A DNA stretch of 64,000 nucleotides from Mesonia mobilis DSM 19841. Its GTDB lineage: Bacteria > Bacteroidota > Bacteroidia > Flavobacteriales > Flavobacteriaceae. The notes under the pieces are model-generated. The model had not been told where the DNA came from. It saw only the letters and a list, made by a program, of their open reading frames with translations, and made no database searches. Of the stretch, positions 51,068-58,829 are shown in pieces. Both the position numbers and the translations under genes were made by a program. Position 1 is the stretch's first letter. Each line of letters begins with the position of its first letter. The stretch spans positions 1-64,000 of the forward strand of contig NZ_AUHX01000006.1 of assembly GCF_000423405.1 (NCBI RefSeq), given 5' to 3'.

Positions 51068-52057
51068 TTATGAAAGTAATTTGGCAGCATATTTAGCAAA
51101 ATAAGTCGACACAAAGTCAGCTCCGGCACGTTTAATGGCAGTAAGTTGCTCTAGCACAACCGCATCGTGATCTAGCCAACCTTTTTCTGCTGCTGCTTTA
51201 ATCATCGCATATTCACCGCTTACCTGATAAACTGCCACAGGAACATCGACTGCGTTTTTAATATCTCTAACAATATCTAAATAGCATAATCCCGGTTTTA
51301 CCATCACAATATCGGCGCCTTCTTCAATATCCATCAAGGTTTCTTTAATGGCTTCTTCACGGTTGGCAGGATCCATCTGGTAAGTTTTTTTATCTTTCGG
51401 GATGTCTTGCGCATCGACCGGAGCAGAATCTAAGGCATCTCGAAACGGACCGTAAAATGCAGAAGCATATTTGGCGCTATAACTCATAATCCCGGTGTTT
51501 ATAAAACCTTCACTTTCTAAAAGTTGGCGCATAGCTAAAATTCTGCCATCCATCATATCGCTTGGTGCTACAAAATCGGCTCCGGCTTGAGCGTGAGAAA
51601 GTGCCATTTTAGCCAAAGCTTCTACAGATTCATCGTTCAAGACTTTTCCGTTTTCGATGATGCCGTCGTGACCATAAATTGAATAGGGATCTAACGCCAC
51701 ATCGGTCATCACGATCATTTCCGGTACGGTATCTTTTACAGTTTTAATGGCGCGTTGCATTAATCCTTCAGCATTTACCGCTTCAGAACCTTTATTATCT
51801 TTTAGGTTTTCTTCCACCTTTACAAAAAGCAAAACCGATTTTATACCCAAGCTCCACAATTCTTTAACTTCAGCTTTTAGTAAATCTAAGCTATATCGAA
51901 AATAGCCTGGCATCGAGGCAATTTCTTCTTTTTTGTTTTCACCTTCTACGATAAACAATGGCGCCTGAAAATCGTTTGGCGTTACGATAGTTTCTCTTAC
52001 TAAACTTCGTAATGCTTCGTTGGTGCGTAATCTTCTATTTCGTTGTAATGGGAACAT
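51068..52057 (-). CDS. hemB: Delta-aminolevulinic acid dehydratase (porphobilinogen synthase)
   Basis: HemB condenses two 5-aminolevulinate molecules to porphobilinogen. The 329-residue protein has the Schiff-base lysines Lys196 (SYSAKYAS) and Lys254 (IVMVKPG). The metal-site region reads TDVALDPYSIYGHDG (118-132): the three zinc cysteines of the Zn-type enzymes are Asp/Ala, so this is the Mg2+-type or metal-independent form. SDMMDGRILAM and FYGPFRDALDSAP are present. It begins the leftmost haem run on the minus strand. Confidence 0.97.
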   Translation of the reverse strand: MFPLQRNRRLRTNEALRSLVRETIVTPNDFQAPLFIVEGENKKEEIASMPGYFRYSLDLLKAEVKELWSLGIKSVLLFVKVEENLKDNKGSEAVNAEGLMQRAIKTVKDTVPEMIVMTDVALDPYSIYGHDGIIENGKVLNDESVEALAKMALSHAQAGADFVAPSDMMDGRILAMRQLLESEGFINTGIMSYSAKYASAFYGPFRDALDSAPVDAQDIPKDKKTYQMDPANREEAIKETLMDIEEGADIVMVKPGLCYLDIVRDIKNAVDVPVAVYQVSGEYAMIKAAAEKGWLDHDAVVLEQLTAIKRAGADFVSTYFAKYAAKLLS

Positions 52058-52072
52058 ATTTTTTTATTTTTT

Positions 52073-52104
52073 AGTTAACTGTTGACAGTTTTAAGTTGAC
52101 AGTT
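52073..52104 (+). repeat. Left flanking repeat of the four-helix-bundle gene
   Basis: AGTTAACTGTTGACAGTT plus TTAAGTTGACAGTT. The core AGTTTTAAGTT reappears in inverted orientation at 52478-52509, on the other side of the gene. A similar empty copy lies at 38196-38222. Confidence 0.65.
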
Positions 52105-52117
52105 TTTGCCAAATTAT

Positions 52118-52477
52118 TTAAAGCGTTGATTTTATTTTTCGAATTAATGAAGCTAACATTTTCTTTATTTCTATAATGTCAGATAATATAGCTTCAGCTG
52201 AATTACTCTGTAAGTAATTTAAGTCTCTTGAAAGTATAATTAAATATTCTAATTCGTGTGCAGAGCCAGATGATATATACAAAAAACGTGATAACTCTTT
52301 TTGAGTTTCTCTCCCGCAGCCTTCTGCAATATTAGTAGGAATCGAAGTTGCGGCTCTATTTATTTGGGTAACTAGATTGAATTTTTCTAAATCCGGAAAG
52401 GAATTTGTTAAGTTGTATATATTTAAAACAAGAGCATGAGATTTCTGCCAAACTTTATATTTTTTGTAATCTATCAT
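52118..52477 (-). CDS. Four-helix-bundle protein (23S rRNA-intervening-sequence protein family)
   Basis: A 119-residue helical protein of the S23/IVP family, with the characteristic motifs YKVWQKSHALVLNIYNLT (about 7-24), NLVTQINRAATSIPTNIAEG (about 34-53), and FLYISSGSAHELEYLI. The family occurs in rRNA intervening sequences and as free genes in Bacteroidota; its function is unknown. Here it interrupts hemB and hemF and is bounded by an inverted pair of simple repeats, which suggests an inserted cassette. It has its own start and no clear link to haem. Confidence 0.93.
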   Translation of the reverse strand: MIDYKKYKVWQKSHALVLNIYNLTNSFPDLEKFNLVTQINRAATSIPTNIAEGCGRETQKELSRFLYISSGSAHELEYLIILSRDLNYLQSNSAEAILSDIIEIKKMLASLIRKIKSTL

Positions 52478-52509
52478 ACTGTGAACTGTTTACTGATAAC
52501 TTAAAACTA
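52478..52509 (-). repeat. Right flanking repeat of the four-helix-bundle gene
   Basis: Minus-strand reading starts AGTTTTAAGTTATCAGT and continues AAACAGTTCACAGT, paralleling the left repeat at 52073-52104. The start codon of the bundle gene abuts it. Confidence 0.65.
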
Positions 52510-53412
52510 TTAAACCCAACTTTTCGGCTCCTTCAATACCGCTAGCAATTTTGCTTCTTCGCTTCCTTCTTCCGGTGTTTGATTGTACACCCATTGTACG
52601 TGCGGCGGTAAACTCATCAGGATACTTTCTATTCTTCCGTTGGTTTTTAGTCCGAATAAAGTTCCTTTATCGTGAACTAAATTGAATTCAACATAGCGAC
52701 CTCTGCGCACTTCTTGCCAATCGCGATGTGTTTGATCATAACTTAGATCTTTTCGTTTTTCAACAATTGGGATGTAAGCTTCTAAAAAACTATTCCCAAC
52801 TTCGGTGACAAAATTATACCAGTCTTCGATGCTTTTTTCTGCTGAATCTTTTAAGTGATCAAAGAACAAACCACCAATTCCTCGTGCTTCGTGACGATGA
52901 GCATTCCAAAAATATTCGTCACATTTCTTTTTATATTCTGCATAGAAACTTTTATCGTGTTTGTCGCAAGCATTTTTAGAAACCTGATGAAAATGTTTAG
53001 CGTCTTCTTCAAACAAATAATAAGGCGTAAGATCTTGCCCGCCGCCAAACCATTGGTCGATAGTGTTGCCTTCTTGGTCGTACATTTCAAAATAACGCCA
53101 ATTAGCGTGAACCGTAGGAACCATCGGGCTTTTAGGATGAATCACTAAACTCAAACCGCACGCAAAAAAGTTGACATCGCCCACGTTAAAATACTTCTGC
53201 ATTGCCGGCGCCAACGGGCCGTGAACTGCAGAAATATTAACGCCACCTTTTTCAAACACATTTCCGTTTTCGATCACGCGTGTTCTTCCGCCGCCGCCTT
53301 CTTCACGCTTCCAAAGGTCTTCGTGAAACTTGGCTTTACCGTCAATTTCTTCGAGTTTCTGAGTAATCGTGTCTTGAAGCGTTTCTATATATTGATAAAA
53401 TTGTTCTTTCAT
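52510..53412 (-). CDS. hemF: Oxygen-dependent coproporphyrinogen III oxidase
   Basis: HemF converts coproporphyrinogen III to protoporphyrinogen IX using O2. The 300-residue protein has the family blocks FFACGLSLVIHPKSP, WFGGGQDLTPYYLFEED (about 121-137), RGIGGLFFDHL, and RRGRYVEFNLVHDKGTLFGL. It ends with LPPHVQWVYNQTPEEGS. Presence of the oxygen-using form suggests aerobic haem synthesis. The gene ends just after the right repeat of the four-helix-bundle insertion. It is followed upstream by an unknown protein 1 nt away. Confidence 0.96.
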   Translation of the reverse strand: MKEQFYQYIETLQDTITQKLEEIDGKAKFHEDLWKREEGGGGRTRVIENGNVFEKGGVNISAVHGPLAPAMQKYFNVGDVNFFACGLSLVIHPKSPMVPTVHANWRYFEMYDQEGNTIDQWFGGGQDLTPYYLFEEDAKHFHQVSKNACDKHDKSFYAEYKKKCDEYFWNAHRHEARGIGGLFFDHLKDSAEKSIEDWYNFVTEVGNSFLEAYIPIVEKRKDLSYDQTHRDWQEVRRGRYVEFNLVHDKGTLFGLKTNGRIESILMSLPPHVQWVYNQTPEEGSEEAKLLAVLKEPKSWV

Positions 53413-53413
53413 T

Positions 53414-53905
53414 TTAATTCTTTAAAGATTCGATATAAACTAATCTTTCGGGATAATTGGGTATTTCTGCAACTTGATTGACAAATTGAGCTTCTTTCAT
53501 CATTTCTTGAAGCTTTTCAATAATTTTTTTGGAAGTGATTTCTTGCTGAAATAGGCTTCTTCCTACTTCATTATTATGCAAATCCATCGTTCGTGGCAAT
53601 TCAGGATTGGGAGAAAGTTTCTCGTGTAAATCGGTAATTTCTTTAGCCCAAGCGATGGCTTTTGTTTTTTCATTTAACTGCGGAAATGATTTTTCAGCAA
53701 TAAGAAAATTCCATAACGCGTGCCGAAAAGCATTGGTTTTATTGTTTTTGTGATGCGCTTTGCCAAATAAGCGATTGCAAATCTGTACCGTTTGTCGAGT
53801 CGCTCGATATGTAGGAAAAAGTAACCCGGGCCTAAATAAAAAGGTTTTGCCTAAAATGAAAGTTTGCTTTAAATTAAGCTGTTTTATTTTGGCCCAGATT
53901 GCCAT
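53414..53905 (-). CDS. Unknown protein with conserved HALWN and MDLHNNE motifs
   Basis: A 163-residue soluble or peripheral protein. The central block NAFRHALWNFLIAE (about 58-71) and the later ITDLHEKLSPNPELPR plus TMDLHNNEVGR form a histidine- and acid-rich site typical of a small metal-dependent family (DUF6973-like). It sits within the hem run with 1 nt to both hemF and hemE, so it is part of that operon. Function not known. Confidence 0.75.
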   Translation of the reverse strand: MAIWAKIKQLNLKQTFILGKTFLFRPGLLFPTYRATRQTVQICNRLFGKAHHKNNKTNAFRHALWNFLIAEKSFPQLNEKTKAIAWAKEITDLHEKLSPNPELPRTMDLHNNEVGRSLFQQEITSKKIIEKLQEMMKEAQFVNQVAEIPNYPERLVYIESLKN

Positions 53906-54934
53906 TTATCGTGGTTGATATTCTTTTACGGCTTCTACAAAAGCTTTCGCATTTTCAACCGGAATATTTGGTAAAATACCGTGACCAAGATTTACAATGT
54001 AGCGGTCTTTACCAAACTCATCGATCATTTGGTGTACCATTGATTTAATTTCTCTTGGTGGTGAAAATAAACGAGAAGGATCGAAGTTACCTTGTAAAGT
54101 AATTTGCCCACCGCTTAAATAACGAGCGTTTCTAGCAGAACACGTCCAATCTACTCCAAGTGCCGAAGCTCCAGATTGACTCATTTCTTTTAGAGCGAAC
54201 CAGCAACCTTTACCAAAAGCGATCACAGGAACTTCATCTTTTAGCGCGTCGATGATCTGTTGAATGTATTTCCAAGAAAACTCTTGATAATCGGTTGGAG
54301 AAAGCATCCCGCCCCAAGAATCAAAAATTTGTAGTGCATCGACACCGGCTTCCACTTTTCCTTTTAGATAGGCAATGGTGGTATCGGTAATTTTTTGCAA
54401 TAAAATGTGCGCTGCCATGGGTCGCTTAAAGCAAAATTCTTTGGCTTTATCGAAGTTTTTAGAACCTTGCCCTTGTACCAAATAACAAAGGATCGTCCAC
54501 GGTGAGCCGGCAAAACCAATTAGCGGAACTTCGTCGTTCAATTCTTGCTTTGTCATTTTAATCGCTTCGTAAACGTAACCCAATTCTTCATACACATCAG
54601 GAATTACGATGTCGTTTACCTGAACCGGAGTTCTTACCGGATTAGGAAGCCAAGGACCAACGCCGGGCTTCATTTCTATTTCGATGCCCATCGCTTGCGG
54701 AACCACCAAAATATCACTGAATAAAATTGCGGCATCGGTACCTACTTGATGAATAGGCATCACGGTAATTTCGGTAGCAAGTTCCGGAGTTCTACAACGC
54801 GTGAAGAAATCGTATTTTTCTTTCAGCTTCATAAAATCTGGTAAATAACGACCTGCCTGGCGCATCATCCAAACCGGAGGACGCTCGACCGTTTCTCCTT
54901 TTAAAGCTTTTAAAAATAAATCGTTTTTAATCAT
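53906..54934 (-). CDS. hemE: Uroporphyrinogen decarboxylase
   Basis: HemE decarboxylates the four acetate side chains of uroporphyrinogen III to give coproporphyrinogen III. The 342-residue protein has [13 protein letters not shown] (20-32) with the substrate-binding arginines, [13 protein letters not shown] with the catalytic Asp, [16 protein letters not shown] and NLGHGILPN. Length is normal. It is adjacent to the unknown protein gene without a gap. The REP/RAYT insertion lies just upstream of its start. Confidence 0.97.
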   Translation of the reverse strand: MIKNDLFLKALKGETVERPPVWMMRQAGRYLPDFMKLKEKYDFFTRCRTPELATEITVMPIHQVGTDAAILFSDILVVPQAMGIEIEMKPGVGPWLPNPVRTPVQVNDIVIPDVYEELGYVYEAIKMTKQELNDEVPLIGFAGSPWTILCYLVQGQGSKNFDKAKEFCFKRPMAAHILLQKITDTTIAYLKGKVEAGVDALQIFDSWGGMLSPTDYQEFSWKYIQQIIDALKDEVPVIAFGKGCWFALKEMSQSGASALGVDWTCSARNARYLSGGQITLQGNFDPSRLFSPPREIKSMVHQMIDEFGKDRYIVNLGHGILPNIPVENAKAFVEAVKEYQPR

Positions 54935-54949
54935 CTTTTCTCGTTTTAT

Positions 54950-54967
54950 CCCCTCTAGAAAGAGGGG
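54950..54967. repeat. Short CCCCTCT hairpin repeat
   Basis: CCCCTCT AGAA AGAGGGG, related to the CCCTCCC palindrome at 17948-17967, just upstream of hemE. Confidence 0.5.
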
Positions 54968-54979
54968 AAGATTGTTTAT

Positions 54980-55009
54980 CCTGCAAGGTCTCGAAGACCT
55001 TGTAGGTAT
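54980..55009 (+). repeat. REP sequence, left flank of the RAYT gene
   Basis: CCTGCAAGGTCTCG and AAGACCTTGTAGGTAT form a hairpin. The same 30-mer occurs in inverted orientation at 55708-55737, beyond the transposase gene. Confidence 0.8.
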
Positions 55010-55023
55010 AGGTTTTTCTTAGA

Positions 55024-55575
55024 TTATTCTAATTTAAACTTTTCCTCTATTTCTAAATTTTTCTGTTGATGAACATATTTAAAATTTTCTTTTCCATCAA
55101 ATAATTGTAGCACATCATTTCTTTTTAATGTGGTTGGCTTATCAGATAAAATTGAAGGATATGAGGAATATTTATAACTTTCAAAATCAATATTAAAATG
55201 CTTCATTGGGTTTAAGTGAATATATAAAATAAGGTTCTGAAGATATTTTTCGTTTTTCAGTTCTATTCTTTTAAAATGTTTTTCAAATAAGCTTCCTGTT
55301 CTTTTTTGTTGTTTATTGATGGCCTTAGCATATGCATTAAATAAGTTGGAAAAAGACTGTGTGGCAATTGAAGGTTTTGTAATTATTTTTACAATAAGAT
55401 GAAAATGATTGCTCAATAAACAGTAAGCTAGTATTTCAACTTTATTTTCGAGGTATATTTTAAGTTTTGATAGAAAATAGGATTTATTGTCGTTAGAAAA
55501 GAAAATAGTATTCCCATTTATTCCACGGTTATAAATGTGATAGTATTTTTCTTGTTCTAAGGCTTCTAATTTCAT
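55024..55575 (-). CDS. REP-associated tyrosine transposase (RAYT, IS200-like Y1)
   Basis: A 183-residue Y1 HUH transposase of the REP-associated type. It has the initial YYHIYNRGINGNTIF block, the HUH metal pair in LLSNHFHLIVK (about 53-63), and the helix with the presumed catalytic tyrosine in SNLFNAYAKAINKQQKR (about 76-92), then LFEKHFKRIEL and NPMKHF. Such proteins mobilise or shape REP palindromes rather than themselves. Here it is bounded by an inverted pair of REPs with a degenerate third at 55609-55632. It interrupts hemE and hemD. It looks intact. Confidence 0.92.
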   Translation of the reverse strand: MKLEALEQEKYYHIYNRGINGNTIFFSNDNKSYFLSKLKIYLENKVEILAYCLLSNHFHLIVKIITKPSIATQSFSNLFNAYAKAINKQQKRTGSLFEKHFKRIELKNEKYLQNLILYIHLNPMKHFNIDFESYKYSSYPSILSDKPTTLKRNDVLQLFDGKENFKYVHQQKNLEIEEKFKLE

Positions 55576-55608
55576 CTTTGCTTACTTATTGTACCTACAG
55601 TTTTTGAT

Positions 55609-55632
55609 CCTACAAGGTCATTGCGAACTTGT
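55609..55632 (+). repeat. Degenerate REP copy
   Basis: CCTACAAGGTCATTGCGAAC followed by TTGTA keeps the TACAAG/CTTGTA stem and lies just upstream of the transposase start. Confidence 0.5.
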
Positions 55633-55707
55633 ATTGATTTTTAGATATTTTTTTAAAAAATAGTTATTATGCTCTTTCTTGAATTTTTTTAATTTCACTT
55701 ATTCCTC

Positions 55708-55737
55708 ATACCTACAAGATTTTAAAAACCTTGCAGG
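55708..55737 (-). repeat. REP sequence, right flank of the RAYT gene
   Basis: On the minus strand CCTGCAAGGTTTTTAAAA plus TCTTGTAGGTAT matches the left REP at both ends (CCTGCAAGGT and TTGTAGGTAT), differing only in the loop. Confidence 0.8.
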
Positions 55738-55741
55738 AAAC

Positions 55742-56389
55742 TCATTTTCTTAACTCTTTTACTACCTGAACAATTACATTTTCAACCGTGGGTTGGTTGG
55801 CTATTTTTATTGCTGAGGTATATTTTTTTGCTTCGTTTGCAGTGGTATTGCCAATGCAAAAAGCAATTTCATTTTTACTTTTGTTAAGTTGAAAAAAACT
55901 TTGTACCGCGCTCGGACTAAAAAACAAAATGCCATCGAATTCTTGATCGAATTTTTTTGGGTTCAATTTTGTTTTATAAACTTCAACCTCCTTCAATTCT
56001 ATTTGATTTTGCTGAAGTAATTTTGGCAACTCATCTCTTCTTTTATTTCCGCAGAGAAAGGTAAACGATTTTTCTGAGTGATTTTCTATAATTCGATTTG
56101 CTAAATCTTTGGCGTTATCGGCTTTTTCAATAATCGCTATATTTACTTCTTTTAATAGTTGTTCGGTTTTGCTTCCTACGACAAAAGCATTTTCAATTTT
56201 AGTATTTTTATTTATGGCAAACCAAGCATTTTTACTAGTAATAATAGCATTTTCAATAAGCTCAGGTAGTTGAATTTTTTTATGGAATTCAATTTGAATT
56301 GCGCTATAATTTACCCAAGCAATACCCGCATTAAACAGTAATGATTCTTGACTTTTCGTCAGTTTTTTAGTGGTTAGAACGCTTGGCAT
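55742..56389 (-). CDS. hemD: Uroporphyrinogen-III synthase
   Basis: HemD closes hydroxymethylbilane with inversion of ring D. The 215-residue protein has the poorly conserved two-domain fold. Supporting motifs are WVNYSAIQIE (about 26-35), the KNAWFAINKN and GSKTEQLL blocks, GNKRRDELP, and the late ILFFSPSAVQSFF and CIGNTTANEAKKY. Identification rests on these and on its position in the hem run. Its start overlaps the end of trkA by 23 nt, an odd pairing that suggests co-translation. Confidence 0.88.
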   Translation of the reverse strand: MPSVLTTKKLTKSQESLLFNAGIAWVNYSAIQIEFHKKIQLPELIENAIITSKNAWFAINKNTKIENAFVVGSKTEQLLKEVNIAIIEKADNAKDLANRIIENHSEKSFTFLCGNKRRDELPKLLQQNQIELKEVEVYKTKLNPKKFDQEFDGILFFSPSAVQSFFQLNKSKNEIAFCIGNTTANEAKKYTSAIKIANQPTVENVIVQVVKELRK

Positions 56390-57071
56390 CTTTTTCTAAA
56401 TATTTTTCGATATCGCTATTCTTTCCGAAGACAACCAGCACATCATTTTTTTGAAAAACAGTTTCTGGTTGTGGCATTCCTATCACTTCTTTTTTACTTG
56501 ATTTTCGACCAATAATATTGGTGTATTCTTTTTGCCTTAAAATAGTGATGATGTTAAGGTTGTACTTGCTTCTAAAATTAGATTCGATGAGGTCTTTGCC
56601 CACCACATCATCACAAACCGTCACTTCTGAAACTAAATAATCATCATCAATTTCAAAATTATCAATACTTCCTTTTAGGTTGATTTTTTTAGTAAGTCGC
56701 TCGGCAAATTCCTGTTCAGGATGAATGATATTATCTACGCCCATCGCTTCTAAAATTGTATCTTGAATGGGAGAAGAAGACCTTGCTACAACTCGCGCAT
56801 TGGTGATTTTTTTAATAATCGCGGTACTCATCATCGCTGCGCCATCTTTTTCGCCAATAGCTACAATCGCTAAATCGGTACTTTTTAATGGTAACGAATG
56901 GTAAGCGTTTTCGTTAGTGGCGTCTAAAGCTACGGCGTGAGAAACTTTATCTTTAATGAGTTCTATTTTCTCGATATCTCGATCTGCAGCAATCACTTCA
57001 TTTCCAGAGTCTGCCAAGTGAATGGCGAGCGCCATCCCAAAATTTCCCAGACCAATAACTACAATTTTCAT
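56367..57071 (-). CDS. trkA: Trk/Ktr potassium uptake regulatory subunit (KtrA-like)
   Basis: A 234-residue cytosolic RCK protein. The NAD/ATP-binding Rossmann motif is VIGLGNFGMAL (5-15), with AADRD as the acidic end of strand 2; RCK_C follows (about 140-225, with LIESNFRSKYNLNIITILR). It gates the TrkH channel encoded 12 nt upstream. The gene lies inside the haem run and overlaps hemD. A single RCK_N/RCK_C unit makes it KtrA-type rather than the duplicated E. coli TrkA. Confidence 0.92.
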   Translation of the reverse strand: MKIVVIGLGNFGMALAIHLADSGNEVIAADRDIEKIELIKDKVSHAVALDATNENAYHSLPLKSTDLAIVAIGEKDGAAMMSTAIIKKITNARVVARSSSPIQDTILEAMGVDNIIHPEQEFAERLTKKINLKGSIDNFEIDDDYLVSEVTVCDDVVGKDLIESNFRSKYNLNIITILRQKEYTNIIGRKSSKKEVIGMPQPETVFQKNDVLVVFGKNSDIEKYLEKDAKRSNH

Positions 57072-57083
57072 AGCTGCTAACTT

Positions 57084-58829
57084 TTAGTTAATTAAAATAT
57101 TTTCTTTAGGATAGGTATATTCTGTGGTGTTTACATTCTTCAAAATACCGATCATAAGGTTGATTAAACCAATTCTTCCGAAAAACATCAAGAAAATAAC
57201 CACATATTTTCCCGGTTCGCTAAGTTCGGGCGTAATTCCTAAGGATAAACCTACCGTGCTAAAGGCAGAAAACACTTCAAAAGCAATTTCTAAAAGTGTA
57301 AACTGCGGATTAAAAATAAGCAATAATAAAATACCTAAACCTATTGAAGCCAATGAGATCGAAATAATTGCAAAGGCTCTTAAAACCGATTCTTTGGCAA
57401 CCCTTCTTGTACCAATTTCAATATTTGATTTGTCTCTTGCTATTGAGAAAATATTTAATGTGGCAATTGCAAAAGTGGTAGTTTTAATCCCACCTCCGGT
57501 TGAAGCCGGTGAAGCCCCGATCCACATCAAGAAAATCATAAATAAAATACCGGGAACCGTAAAATTACTCATATCGATGGTGTTGAAACCAGCAGTTCTT
57601 GAAGTAACCGATGAAAACATTGCCGTGGTGAACTTTCCAAATACTGTTTTATGTTCACTTAAAAAGGTTTCTTGTTCAGAAATAAGGAAGAAACCCGTTC
57701 CTACTACGATCAATAAAATGGTCGTGTAAATCACTATTTTGGTATTGAGTGTAATTACCCTAGAAATAAATTTCTTATTGTTTTTATTGAATAAATTGTA
57801 AAAAAAGTGCTTTACATATTGAATGAAATTGGAAGCAATATTATATCCTAAACCACCCATGACAATCAGGATCATAACCACCCATTGCATATAATAATTA
57901 AAGCGAAGCGATTCATCATAAAGTCCGGTAGATGAAATTGAAAACCCGGCATTACAGTAAGCAGAAATGGCGTGAAATACTGCAAAAAAGCCACGATCTT
58001 TATAACTATCAATCCCCTGAAGTGACGAGTAAATAAACAAAGCTCCAACAGCTTCTAAAACTAACGAGAACACCACAATACTCATCGCTACACGCATAAT
58101 ACTGTTGAGGTTTTCTTGCCCCAAAATATCTTTCATATATAAGCTCTCTTTAAAAGAAGCGCCGCTTTTAAAGAAATAAGCAAAGAAAGAAGTAAAGGTT
58201 AACATCCCTAAACCGCCAATTTGAAAAAGCACCATAATGATGGTTTGCCCAAAAGGAGTAAAATCTTTAGCGGTATCTAAAACAATAAGTCCGGTTACGG
58301 CAGTTGCACTCGTGGCTGTAAATAAAGCATCGATAAAAGTGATTCCGTGAGTGGTAGCTGCGGGAAGCATTAACAAGAAAGTACCGGCTAAAGCAATAAG
58401 CGCAAAACTACCTACAAATAAAATCGCCGGATTAAAATAAATGCTATAAATACGACGCATTAAGAAGGTTAAGCGCGTAAAAAAATAGAACAGCAAACCA
58501 TATTCTATAATATACCGTTCTTTAAAAAAAGTGTCGAGAAATGAACCTTGGTAATTGGTAATGATCGAAATGATCTCTAAAACAATTAACAGCGAAAGTA
58601 AAACTAAATTTACCCGAGCTGTTTTTTTTATTTTAAGTGTGCTGTTAAAACTTCTATACTTATGAATATTAAATGCAATAAGTGATAACAATAGTACCGG
58701 AAGTGCGATAAGTTTATACGTTCTAAAATCTTTAAAATTCTGAAACCCGAAATCAAAAACCAAAAAAGCAATTAAAAACAGGTCTAGAAACCAGACAATA
58801 ATATTAGATCGGGTAAACTTTTGTTGCAT
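57084..58829 (-). CDS. trkH: Potassium uptake transmembrane protein TrkH/KtrB
   Basis: A 581-residue K+ channel-like transporter with about ten or more helices, the four P-loop repeats and the filter-like glycines: TATSATAVTGLIV (about 177-189), YCNAGFSI, TSRTAGFNTI, and FSTVGLSLG. The N-terminal four helices form an extra domain found in Bacteroidota versions. It imports K+ driven by Na+ or H+ gradient with TrkA. Its stop is 12 nt from trkA and its ATG shares a base with hemC, so it is co-transcribed with the haem genes. Confidence 0.93.
   Translation of the reverse strand: MQQKFTRSNIIVWFLDLFLIAFLVFDFGFQNFKDFRTYKLIALPVLLLSLIAFNIHKYRSFNSTLKIKKTARVNLVLLSLLIVLEIISIITNYQGSFLDTFFKERYIIEYGLLFYFFTRLTFLMRRIYSIYFNPAILFVGSFALIALAGTFLLMLPAATTHGITFIDALFTATSATAVTGLIVLDTAKDFTPFGQTIIMVLFQIGGLGMLTFTSFFAYFFKSGASFKESLYMKDILGQENLNSIMRVAMSIVVFSLVLEAVGALFIYSSLQGIDSYKDRGFFAVFHAISAYCNAGFSISSTGLYDESLRFNYYMQWVVMILIVMGGLGYNIASNFIQYVKHFFYNLFNKNNKKFISRVITLNTKIVIYTTILLIVVGTGFFLISEQETFLSEHKTVFGKFTTAMFSSVTSRTAGFNTIDMSNFTVPGILFMIFLMWIGASPASTGGGIKTTTFAIATLNIFSIARDKSNIEIGTRRVAKESVLRAFAIISISLASIGLGILLLLIFNPQFTLLEIAFEVFSAFSTVGLSLGITPELSEPGKYVVIFLMFFGRIGLINLMIGILKNVNTTEYTYPKENILIN

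Noticed and set aside
57124-57729. 201-residue open frame antisense to trkH
   Set aside because: It is the complementary shadow of a well-supported membrane protein; its Ile/Pro/Lys-rich composition is what an antisense read of a hydrophobic gene gives, and it has no promoter or motif.
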